From the NCBI GenBank assembly GCA_030704615.1, contig CM060733.1:55366001-55430000 (forward strand): a DNA stretch of 64,000 bases, in the 5' to 3' direction. Made by a program: the position numbers and the translations under genes. Position 1 is the stretch's first letter, and the number at the start of each line of letters is the position of its first letter. Positions 42,536 to 53,951 of the stretch are shown here, piece by piece. The DNA comes from Takakia lepidozioides. Its lineage: Eukaryota; Streptophyta; Takakiopsida; Takakiales; Takakiaceae. The notes beneath the pieces were generated by a model. It had not been told where the DNA came from, searched no databases, and saw nothing but the letters and a program-made list of their open reading frames with translations.

Positions 42536-43026
42536 TCATATATTTTTGTTTCTCTCTATGTGCATGTAATATGGTGCTATCGATCCAGAACCAAACCTTC
42601 AAGCAATCTCTGGACATTGTCATACAATCCACGACTAACATGAGCCAATAAGGACTTCACTGCACCAACTAGAATGGAATTAAAAAGGTTACTAGCTGTA
42701 ATAATCCACCCAATAGAGACATCTTGTGCACAACATGGCAGGGGTTTCACTCTACATCCTCACTACTAGTCAAGACCTGAAACCAGGATCCAGTGCAATA
42801 AATGTCCTACCCTAAATGCCACAACACGTGCAATGTATGGAATAAAAAAGTTGGAGCAGTTGGTTGCGGCGAAAGACTGCCTACAGCAACCCAAACACCT
42901 TCTACTCACTCTTTCAGAAGTGGGCAAAGATTTCAAAGAATTACTCATGGTACAAATTTGTTCAAAAGAATTGTACATTGTTCATTGTACAATATAGTTT
43001 CATATTTTTCAACTACAAAATCAATC
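42536..43026. other. No gene recognised
   Basis: AT-rich sequence upstream of the HD-ZIP III fragment. A homeodomain exon would be expected here on the minus strand but is not found, apart from a short KVWF-containing stretch near 42590 in a closed frame. Confidence 0.4.
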
Positions 43027-44090
43027 TTACCAATGTGCTGACCCCTCATCCAAGGGAGGAGAAGGGTCAAGGATGATCAATTGGGTGAGATGTGGCAGTG
43101 CTTCCAAAAGCAGGTCTTCCTCCTTCTCCATGGCACGTTGATGTAACCGTGCGTCTCCATGGGTCAGGTTCTCGTCCTTCATGGCAAGGTTGAGCTGCCA
43201 ATTCAATTTCAATGTTAAGAATGCATTTCAATACCAAACAAAGAATTCAACTTCAATGTTAAGAGGCTAGTTACTGCAGACCCTTACCACATGTGCAAAG
43301 AATGCAGCTTGCTCCAAAGTTAGTTCAACTGGTTTATCTGGGTCATAGTTGCCTCCGAACATGACCTTCGCAATAGCACCGTGAAATGCAGGTGAACCAT
43401 ATGGATCTTCACGACCATCCTCAAGCCTCTGCATGCGCAATTTACCTGAAAAACAAATCCAATGTTCAAGTAGGTGAAGAAACAACTGTGACAGTCCATC
43501 ACACATGATTCAAAGATAGATGGTCAAACAAGGACTGGATCTTCCTTTATTGATCTCCATCACTAAGAAAGAACAAGAACATTCCGAAAAGGCCACCTGA
43601 ATACCACAGCCTCCACTGCCACTTCTGAGAGAGAATTCTTTTGACAAGAATCCGTTGGTTTGCAGATTTTCCAAATCGCACAGAAGATGATCGTGGCTGA
43701 TAAATAGCACAGTAATAATAGGTTTACAATAGGTTTACCTTCACCCAAGAATGCAAGCCTTCCTTTCCATGCCTCTTTCTCCCTCACAGATGCATTCAGA
43801 GGAGGCTTTGGTATTCCTAAAATCCAATACAACTCCTCTTTGGCCAGGCGCGTATAATGCCCCCTGGTCATCCGAATGTGTGCCATTGCATGACGTCGCA
43901 AGCCAGCTTCATTTCTATCTTGTGGCCCCCATTCTCGGTCCATCAACTGTCGCATTGCAGTGTCCCCCTCATCTACACCATGTGCAGTCATGATGGCTTC
44001 TTTTACCGCTCCTTCATCCGGGTAGAGTGTGCTTACAGAACTATCCTTTCCTAGGAGGAGTTCTCTTGTGATCATTGGCATCTTCACCTG
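43027..44090 (-). CDS. Unknown three-exon gene
   Basis: Product not recognised. Three open exons have good splice signals on the minus strand: about 44087-43742 (after ATTGCAG; MPMITRELLLGKDSSVSTLY ... LAKEELYWILGIPKP ... LGEG before GTAAAC), about 43459-43289 (after TTTTTCAG; KLRMQRLEDGREDPYGSPAF, HGAIAKVMFGG, VELTLEQAAFFAHV before GTAAGG), and about 43198-43027 (after TTGGCAG; LNLAMKDENLTHGDARLHQR ... SAHW at a stop or GTAAG donor). The predicted protein is soluble, charged and mostly helical. The middle exon faintly recalls DUF6532-type helical domains linked to transposons, but I am not sure. First exon and start not identified. It may belong with the nearby Plavaka-like gene. Confidence 0.5.
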
Positions 44091-46436
44091 CAATTATGGT
44101 TGCGAAAATTGTCATATATTATACAGGAAAAGCTAGCTAGGAGAATTCCGGAAAGAGAAGAAGCAGAGAACAGAGCATGGTCTAGGAAATAGATAATCAA
44201 ACAATTATTCAGTCTCCCCCTGGAAAGAATTACTATACAATTATGCTTGTGGAAATTGATAAGAATTATACTGGAAGCAAGCTAGGAGAATGATGGAAGG
44301 TGAAAAACAGAGGAAAGGGATAGCCAAACATTTTCTCACTCTTCTCTTGCAATTGATACAAACTATACCGGAAGCCAGTGAGGAAGGATAAGCAGCAGAG
44401 GATAGGGCATGGAGAAAACAGTGAAACAGCTAGAAGTATACCTTGACAGAATCCCATTTGACACAGGCAGCTTTCTCGGCCCCCTTCCTTAACGCTAGGT
44501 GAAGGCTGTCTGTCAGACTTCCTATCTACTTCTTGAATGTTGCATTGTCACTTCGAAATTTTTTCAGGAGGAGGCGCTCATGCGCGTTTGGACCGTTTTC
44601 TTGTTGACTCCTAATCCTAATTCCCTCTCCCATTGATGGTTGACTTTCTCCAGTTGGTTGTTGATTCTCTCCCAATGGATGTCCCGTTGGTTGTTGATTT
44701 TCTCCCAATGGTTGTCGGCTCGCTCCTCCTTCAGACTGAAGTCGGCTTCCACTGCTCGCTTCCGCTCACGATGGTTGACGAACATTTCCTCTACCACGGT
44801 AAGCAATTCCACCACGGTAAACCTGAACAGCAGGGCATGAAGGAGCTCTGTGATCACCTGCATGTGCATGATGTCCCTCAATTTGTGCATTCAATCTATC
44901 TCCAACATATGGAGGTGTTACTCTATGCCTTCTCGATCGATACAACGCTCGGTCCCTCATGTCCCTCGGTCGCTCGGTACGTAGCAAAATCTCTCTCAAA
45001 CAGAAACACGATGGCTTCCATGTCAATTCAAGATCCACTGCACCACCATTGCTCCAGAAGCTTCCAAAGCACAGCGCGTAGCGAGAAAAAGAAAAGTGCA
45101 AAGCGGGAGCCTCCAGGAGTCCTTCCATTTCGTCGTCTACACTCTTCCCCGCCCATGGGATGGATGGATTGCAAAACAATAACCTGCATGTGCTCTTTCT
45201 TGTAGTTTGGGGAGAGGTGAGACTGAGGTATGAGCAAGTGAGGAAGATTAGGAGATTCCATTTGCAATGCTGGATGTGCAATATACTTGCAAAGAATATG
45301 CCTCCCTTGGGGATCGAGACCCGGTAGGATTCATGCTCTCCTCAACAGCAAAGTGCTCCCATGCCTGATTGATGGGCCTTAGAATGAAGGAGTGTTGTTC
45401 TCCCACCCTGTCAAAATCTCCACTCCAATTGGTATTCTGAGATGAAAGATAAGTATGACAAGAGAACAAAAAACCACAAACAATTCTGACATTGCTAGGT
45501 TGCATGAATGGAGGAACATTTAATTGAAGCCCAAGAAAACTGATAGAGAAGGTATAAAGGCTAGTCAGTTGTTGCAAGTGCATGAATGTACAAAAGAGAG
45601 CGAAAAGAGGGAGAGAGTGGGAAAACTAACCTGAGAGCAAGACCTGGCAAACTGTGATCCTCTCCAACCTCAACACAAGCAATAGGAGCAGACAAAGGTG
45701 GGCTGCCAGGGGCTGCAGACTGGCACACAATGCTGACAGAATCCACGTGCATGACTACATTTGCTGTTACACCTGTAGCTGGAAGTATATTCTGCTCTCA
45801 GTCACAGGTCCCACAAAAATCTAGGTTGCTTAGTAACTTTACAAGGGACTGCAAGGAAGAGAGCAGTACTTGTTAAGCTTGGCTTGGGGTACCCTAGAGA
45901 CAGGGAGTGAGGGAGAGACGACAACAGTAGACATGTAGGGCAAATGGAAATATACAGCAAACAACAGACAAGAGGGAGACCAGATAAGGAAGAGAGGCAC
46001 CTCAACAAGGACACATATGAGATCCTGGGTGTTGCAATTTGCAAAATAAGATTCCAATCTAATGGGTTGCAGGATGGCCAACTTGCGCTTCCATCGCTTC
46101 CCAGGAACATAGGGCCATTGCAGCCCACAGTGAGCAGAGAATCGCTGGGGCTCTAGGACAGCCCCCCTGAAGGAGAGAAGCCCCTCACTTCCATGCCATT
46201 GTCAAGACCTATGATGACCTGCCCAATGAAGAAGCGCATCCACCATGATTTCTTATGGGATGCTTCAATAAATTACAAGTGAACTGGCAATACACAAGTG
46301 CCTAGCTTCTAACCATGGTAGCTCCTATACAGAAATCAGGGAATTACTACACAGCCTTCATTCCAAACCTGTACCAACATGCATTGGATACACCGTGTCT
46401 GAACAGTTTACTCTGACAGTCACCCTTCATTACTTT
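44091..46436. other. AT-rich region with decayed coding traces
   Basis: A minus-strand open stretch at 44564-44890 encodes a charged helical segment with a degenerate internal repeat (NNQRDIHWERINNQLEKVNH); the neighbouring frame has a GENQQPTG repeat. I cannot name it. From 44900 to 46436 there are only short open frames with no recognisable motif, and I see no RNA gene. Confidence 0.35.
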
Positions 46437-46961
46437 TCAATATGACATATCACACAAACAACAGCCTTCCATTTGTTTTACCCAAAAATGAAGGAAAGCA
46501 ACATAGTGAGGATGTACCGCAACATCTCCATTTCCCAAAGAACGACATGCTATGGCTGCCCTAGCAACACCACCTGCAGCCGCTGGGTCAAACTGCCCAT
46601 GTTCCATCACAACAGGCTTGCAACCATGAGCCCCTGCATTCCTCTCACCATCTGATTCATCTTCGTCTGAGGACCCAATGTGTGTCAGTCCCTCCCAGCT
46701 CCGCTGCCTCCCAGAATGCTCAACCCCCTTACTTCCAATACGAACCAAAAAGTGAGAGTTCTTGAAGCTCTCTAGCAGCATTAAATTTCTCTTTCTGTGG
46801 CCCTTAGATTGAACAAGCTGCTCATTTGATGACAACCCTGCAGTTGTTGCAACCAGATTTCCTCCCTGTGTTGTGGTAAATCCCTTCCCTTTCAGATACT
46901 GTGGGAATCTGGCCCCTCCATCTGCTGACTGAGCCAACTCAAAGTCAAATCGTTTCCTCAC
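46437..46961 (-). CDS. Unknown open frame, possible last exon of the Plavaka-like gene
   Basis: A 174-codon minus-strand frame contains KRFDFELAQSADGGARFPQY, an acidic SSDEDESDGERNAG and VEHSGRQRSWEGLTHIG. It follows the transposase C-terminal block at 47300 in the right orientation and may be an additional 3' exon. No known domain is visible. Confidence 0.3.
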   Translation of the reverse strand: MRKRFDFELAQSADGGARFPQYLKGKGFTTTQGGNLVATTAGLSSNEQLVQSKGHRKRNLMLLESFKNSHFLVRIGSKGVEHSGRQRSWEGLTHIGSSDEDESDGERNAGAHGCKPVVMEHGQFDPAAAGGVARAAIACRSLGNGDVAVHPHYVAFLHFWVKQMEGCCLCDMSY

Positions 46962-47299
46962 CTATGTTGTGTCATCCCACCTGCCAGCTGCGGCATATTG
47001 AGAGGCTTTACTGTAGACATAGACACTGAAAGCACACAAACACAAACAGACATACACACACAGACACAACCAAACAAAGAAGGGGCTGGAGGAACAAATG
47101 AAGAAGACAGATAATGAGGTTGGGGGCCAGAAGAGCAAAACTGCAAATCCCTTGTGGATCTCTTGCTCCTTGTGCAAGGTGGAAATAAAATATAGGTGAA
47201 GCCGGCGACCTTGAACTCTGGTGCAAGATCTATCATTCTTTCATAAAACGTTCTCCCATCGACTTGGAGGTGGGATTTCAATCCTCGTACTTCCAATCT

Positions 47300-50200
47300 C
47301 AAAACTTGAATGTATTGACAAAAAAATGTCCATCTTTCAGAAAATTTGGCACCAAGTGGACAGCCCGTAGGATGTGACTTGTGCCCATGACCGTGTAGAT
47401 AACTGTGCTCGGCCATTGCAACTCTGGACATTGTACTAATTGATTGGTAGCATTTGCAGAAACATTTCGATACATGCGCAAGAAAGCAAGGTCTTTAGAA
47501 ACTATCGCATTGTTGAGTGTCACAAAGCTTGCTTGAAAGAAAAGGCGTACTTGCCCATAGTGTGTTCTCTCTTCTTCCCCTGCTGTTTCCATTTGCAATG
47601 CAACATTGCTGAACCATGCCCCACCATGAAAGTTAGAAGTAGCCCTCCCATACATAGGCCAGTCCGCAAACCGTTCAGTTGCTCCCATAGGTATGGCTAG
47701 AGAATTGTAAATCTTGAGAACCTGCTCTTCAACAGCAACAAAGACTCACTATGATTTACTTTTAACGTGCATGGATTGAAGCCAAAAAAGGCTAGCATTA
47801 TACCTCACAAATCCTCGTGAAATCTGTCTGGGAAACATAGCTCTCAAGAGCATCCAAAAGCCTCTGCATGATCGCTGGTTGTTGTGAGAGAATCTCTTGC
47901 CACCGTTTGGGATAGCAAACATTTGAATGTGATCCAGTCTCTGATTCGGAAGAAGACAGCTAGGACAATCGTAGGTTGGCCTTAGCTCCTACTAGTACAT
48001 TCATTCCGCTTTGCACTGCCTGCAAATACCACCATTATACTACCTCATCAATCAACAAGAAGCGATGTCCAACTGACTTAGAACCTTCATCCACAAAATT
48101 TGAAATTTGAGTGTGGGACACAAGAAACCAAAAATAAAACTTGAAAGCATAAGGTTCAAATTGTACCATATCTAGTGCTGTGACCTTCTCAAAGGAAGGA
48201 GGAGACCCTTCCAAATCTTTAGCACCCTCACGAAGAGCTTGAAGTCGTTGGTTATGTTTGACAATGTAACTTGAAAAATCTTTGCGGTTGCTTCCTCTGT
48301 ACGCAGTCTTCATGAGCACTATGTGCAGATGCTCGTCCATGTTTGAGCTGTACTCAAAAGGTGCCCCGGATCTTCGGATGGCATCGGCAAAATGCATCAT
48401 TGCATGCACTTTGACCAGGTTAAAGTCGGATTTCTGCCACGTTGAGAAAGTAACCTTGAATGTATTGATTGCTCTGACTCCACATACAACATCCAACACG
48501 AGTTCAGTGAGGCACATGATATATACGACTTGCTTACCAGTAAAAGTTCAATTCAATGTTTGCTCAAGAAGGATGTCCCAGTGTATAGTTATGAGATTCT
48601 TACTCCAGCATCAACGAATCCATTCGTGCAAGTGACTCATCATGATGTTCTTTGGTGCGACAAACAGCCTCATACTACCGCAAATATTTCACAACCGCTC
48701 CCACAATGTCCGGAGAAAAGAGACCCACCATAGAAAGTACAATAACCTGCAATTTTGAGGTCACAATGTCATGAGGAATTTCTTATGCACTTCAGGTACT
48801 TGAGTCACTTGCAAACATGAAATGAGAAATTACCTGCATAACAGAGCGATGTTCGAACGCAACAAAATTTGCATTTGAGGAGAAGTATCCTCCTTTGTCA
48901 GTGCCTGACACTCTGAATTCTGAAAATCTAGATACATGCTTGATTGCCAAAAGCCGTTGATCCAACTCCAAGAGGATCTTTTGTTGTGGCATGGACATTG
49001 CAATGTTCCGTAGAATGTCCACTAAAGTTTGGAAAACCCCCAAGTCCGATTGGTGGAGCATGTCCACATTGACTGCTCTGTAGGGATTCCCGAACTTTGT
49101 GTCGCCCCCATTAAAACCCCACAGAGCACACTGCAGACAACATACCATAACTAATAGTCAAAGATTATGTCAGCAAGTACTTGCACGTATGCGCCCACTG
49201 TCAAGAAGACAAACAAAATATCAATATATTTGAATTCAGTAATGCTTACCATGTGTTAGTAAGCAATTCAAAGGTAATTTAAGAGTGAGTTACCAACCTT
49301 GACAGGATGCAACGAATGTTTTCTGGACAAGTCCTTGGCAGCTTGCTTTGATGCTTTGAGCATCCGTTCCACAACCCTTTTCATTCCAACTTCAGTTCGA
49401 TATGGGAACTTCTCTCCAACTTCCCTTAGCATTTCCTTAGGGCAAAGGCACATACTGCAAGGTAGTTGACACTGGTTCGTGTCGTAAGTTGCAGTGACCT
49501 GTCCAAAACAAGATACTCATTAGACAAGAATGTTGCAAGAAACCTCCCAAAACCTAATTAGGTCATATGTTTATATCATTTCACCTTGCATCCTTCGGGA
49601 TGATCGCAAATGTACGCATAAAGAAGTGGAAATACCCACTGCTCATTGCCGAAAGGGTCTGATAAAGCTATGCCACTGCAAACAAAGGCAAAAAGTTAGA
49701 AATGGAGTTTCTTAATTGATTAATGCTCATACAAACATTCAACATTTAGTGGAAATGAAAGATTGGTGATGATTTAACCTATAACTAGCTTTTTTCAGTG
49801 GCTCCAAGATGTGGCTGAGGCAGTCATGAAAAATCTGTAGCCTTCGTTCATGTGACACCTCAGATGACAAAAAAATAGGTAGAACTGCAAGTAACAAATG
49901 TCCCTCGTCCATATATCTATTTTCGCATGCAATGTTTCCAATCGTCATAACAAGTGGATAGCCAGACATCCTTCCATCGTTGGATAAAGTTGTTTGATCA
50001 CTATACAAGATCAATGGTGCTACCACTGCTCCATCACATTTAATGTGTTCCTGCATTATGGACAAAACAGATGTGAAGATCTAGCTCACAAGGTATTGGT
50101 GAAGAACTAAGGGGAGTTTGTCATCATACAAGAAGAGTGGCTGGTCTTCAAGCAACAAGTTGGATTCAGAATGAGTCAAACAATCTCCATTAAGCTAGGG

Positions 50201-50360
50201 GATTGGACAATTTATGTGATATACCACTCCCATTGACAAACATACCTGCATTGTTTGCCACCATCGGCCAGTGTCGGGTGTAGAGAATCCCGAGTCATGG
50301 CGTACTATCCTTGGAGCCATTTGAAAGCCCTCTGCAACTTGTGGGGACGAGAAAAGAGAC
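47300..50360 (-). pseudogene. Plavaka-like (CMC superfamily) transposase
   Basis: Exons on the minus strand carry blocks typical of Plavaka transposases: TPDTGRWWQTMQ (donor after 50246); APLILYSDQTTLSNDGR and YPLVMTIGNIACENR, then FHDCLSHILEPL (about 50052-49780); DPFGNEQWVFPLLYAYICDH (about 49680-49590); CSMCLCPKEMLREVGE (49480-49298); NPYRAVNVDMLHQSDLGVFQ (49137-48833); HFADAIRRSGAPFEYSSNMD, EHLHIVLMKTAYRGSNRKD (about 48450-48260); and RATSNFHGGAWFSNV, SHILRAVHLVPNF, FVNTFKF (47660-47300). Order and spacing match the family, which is best known from fungi. The stretch 48520-48740 has stops where a bridging exon should be, and termini were not found, so this is probably a dead copy. Clear GT-AG borders are visible around most exons. 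Confidence 0.75.
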
Positions 50361-53300
50361 GCTAGAGCCTCAAGAGGATCTCGGTAGTATATTCAGCACC
50401 TTGGTTCACTGGAGCTCAGACTAATATATTACAAAGACGTGCAGTGTGTTAGTCAGAAAAGGGTGAAGGAAGGAGGGTTAGTATGTACAGACGGAGCCAA
50501 TTGAATGGAGTGATCAAAATCTCCCAGTGCCTGCAGTGCTCCAATCTGCCTTGCGAGCAAGGGGGGTGCTACATGGTAAGCTGGCATTCAGACTTAAAGA
50601 GACTTCAATCAGATCTTCTTTTCCTGGGATAGTAGACATGTAAAGAGGCTCCCTGCTCTGAATACAAATATGTCACTGTAAAAGGTCTGGTGGAAAATTA
50701 TTAAATTGTTCCAAAATTGAGATCCACCCCTTTCGGTAGGTGTCAAAAGGAACTCACAGCAGAGGACTTTCCCTGCCTGGATCTCTTCCTGTGCATACTC
50801 ATGTGCGAGGGAGTTCGACTTCCAACGAACAGTTCACTAAAAATCCGCTATGAATTCGAATTTAAGCTCGTCACAACGTGATCAACACTGCCAGCCTGAG
50901 TGGGAACGAGCGACCAGGCGCTGTAGGGACGTCTCTACTGCATTATCTCGTCCAAAAACTGTCCATTCAATGCTAATCGATGTTAGTGGAAAGTGATGTT
51001 GAATCTGACGTAACAACATAGGCTTAGTTTAGTATCTACACATTGCATTGATTCAATCAAGAATTAGTAACTATCCATTTTAAACTGCTACAATACATAT
51101 GATATTCTAATTTAATTGTTAGGTTGATTTTACATTGTGCCACTCTTGAATTGGCTATGTTGTAGGTGAAATGTTGAAACTAGATTGAATTAGTGTTGAT
51201 CTTATAATCAAGGATCCCTTGCTTTGTTAGCATTGCATCATCAATAATTGAAAATACATAAATACGACGACATTAAAATAAATATTTAATTTTGTTTTCC
51301 ATAATGATTGAGACTACGTAGCTTTAACTACGATTCAAGTAGCCAGCAAGTTTCAGATGTTAGCCTTCTCGCTTAAAAAAAGAATCAAGCGGTACGCGTC
51401 TTAAGTTCTCTCTCTTCACTACAACACGCAAAGATCCATCAGGCGCGGTCAGTAAGTACTGCCCCCTAGTCCCGCAAGCATATTACTTTGAAAACACCAT
51501 GGGTCACCGCTGAAACATGATGGGTTACAAGTTACAAGTCCAGATTACATATCTGTTGTTGACAAAGCTGCAAACTATCATCTATCTCAAGAAATTCCTT
51601 AGAGATCTGAGATACTTCTCAGAATTGTAATGCCGTGCGACCAGCCGAGTGGTCAAACGTAGTTTGCAGACAACATTGATCAATATATTCTCACGTGTGG
51701 CTCAAAGTCTGACCAAGATTAATTTTAACCCAGCGCTCAAAATGCTCATATTATATAGATTCACCAAATTTAACCCCTTGAAGATCTAGGACTGGTCCTA
51801 ACGGCACGTACAGTGTTGCGGCGGTGGTATATGTTAAGCTGCAGCTTGATTCTGCAGCTTGCATTTTCACATCACTGCAGTGCTGAGCCGCCTCAACGAC
51901 AACGATAACGCTGATAACGAGCATGAGCGTAATAATACAAAGCTACATACCCTCCCCGACAGGAACCTTCGTGTCCTCGTTCCGTCAGACGGAAGCCGCC
52001 GGCCGTCGGGCGGCCGGCCATTCCATCCTCACAATCCTCCGTCGCCATGTTTGCAGGCATCTACGCCACCTTCACCGCCATCCCGACAGTCAAACAGCAC
52101 AAGGTTCTTGAGACACGGTGGTGGCTCACAAGCAAACGCTCACAAATGCTTGCCTTCGCTTTACTAACCCCGTCACTCTCCGGAGTCTACAGGTGACACC
52201 TGGCAAGATCAGAATTTTGTCCACGTGGACAGTCGTCGGTTTTTCGCGGTCAAAGTCAATGGATGGATTAATTCACAAAATTATTATTTTTTGGTTTATG
52301 TTTATTTATTTATCGTGTTTTTCTTTTTTTTTGGTTAACAGGGGAGGTCCCTGGTATTGTTTTCTTCTTCACCAATTCTGATTGAAATATAAGAAAATAA
52401 AGAAAATAAACAAATTGTTTCTCCGTTTCATGTCTGGGAAAATATTAATTAATATCTCAAAAACAAATCTCAATAACATAAAGTGAAAATTTGCACCAAA
52501 CCTTTCAGATAGATAAAGCTCCATACTAGGAACCCCCATAATTAGCAAAAGTAAAATTTCGTACCGATCAAAATTTTCTGAAATAATTTATTTTCCTCCT
52601 CCCTTTTATAAGCAGTAAATATTTTCAAAAACAGATATTGTAATATTCTTTATTTAAGTTTTATTTTTAGAACTATTGTCTAAAATTAGGGTGGAAGTGG
52701 TTGAGGGTGTGGGCCTACTAGTTCCTTTTCCGGGGAATGGTGTAAATAATTGTTTTTCCTAAAGTCTCTTTCCTGCTCTTTGGACCCTCTTTTTGTGCCC
52801 TTTACTGTGGACCCAATGGAGCCATAAATAACTGGGCTACATAGGGAGTCATACCGATGACCCCACCTCCACTATTACTAATCAAGCTTCCGGCAGTAAT
52901 AAAATTTTAATGCCTTAAAGTATTACATTCCACACCAAATTTACATCCACTGAATCTAAGCTTCGTTCCCGAATACGTCGGCCACATTCCTTCCCTATTC
53001 ACACTTATTGGACAAACAGTCGGCGCCGTTGTTGCCATGTTGCCCGGCCGGGCATCACTCAGTGGGGCGCAACTTCCCACCCCATGTCGCCACAAATTAC
53101 AAATCAAACATGCCACTTTGAATTTTATGTTCCTTTCCCTCCGTTATTTTGACGCAATGCACCACTTTCCTTCCAAGAGGAACCTCGGTGGAGATAATTC
53201 CTCACCTGGAGGAGAATATCGGTTTCGGACATAATCGCCATGGGGTGTAAGTTGGTAATGTGTGTGACGATCGTGAATGTAGCCGGATTGGTTGCATGTG

Positions 53301-53706
53301 ACGACGTGCGGAATCCCGAAGGGGAAATTACAGACATGTTGACAATTGTTCAAATGCAATGGACAAAGGGAGACAAAGTTGGAAAGAAAAGAAAAAGAGA
53401 AGGAAACTGCTCCCTTGGATTTTATATTCATGTATTTTCATCCATGTTACAGAAATTTCGTGGATGTGGATGGATGACATCCATGCTCTGGCCATGCCTT
53501 TCCCTCCTTTAACTTAGCTGCAAAAAAGCGACGGAGGAGAGAGAGAGATTATTGTGCAGCGAGTGCTGGTTGCATGGGACACGGAGGCGCTATCATTGCT
53601 GCTTCCACATCCTTCTTCCTTTTCTCCTTGCTTGTAGCTGAGCAGATTGAGCTCAACAATTCTGCGAATTGGCTGCATGCCCACAGACAGCAGTTTCTAG
53701 TTCCTG
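50361..53706. other. Intergenic, AT-rich; nothing recognised
   Basis: About 3.3 kb with no open frame showing coding character and no RNA gene I can identify. 52290-52700 is particularly A/T-rich. The last kilobase is the upstream region of SCR. Confidence 0.5.
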
Positions 53707-53780
53707 AGGAGAGAGAGAGAGAGAGAGAGACTGATTGTTGATAAGAGATTGATTGTTAGAAAAGAGAGAGAGAGAGAGGG
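53707..53780. repeat. GA microsatellites in the SCR 5' leader region
   Basis: A (GA)n tract at 53707-53730 is followed by GAGAGAGAGAG at about 53763-53776, with more at 53868-53877, all within 250 bases upstream of the SCR start codon. GA/CT repeats are common in plant 5' leaders and can bind BPC/GAGA-type factors; that role here is inference. Confidence 0.8.
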
Positions 53781-53951
53781 ATGGGAGACGTGGTGAAACA
53801 GAAAGATCCGGGTTGGGTTGATTTGCAAAGGTTCAATATGAGGTAGAAGGGGTGAGTGCATCCCGAGAGAGAGAGATGGATGTTTGATTTGAAGTGTAGC
53901 TGAATTTTTGGAAAGGAAGGGGGGTGATATTGGGGAAGAGAGGAATTGGGC

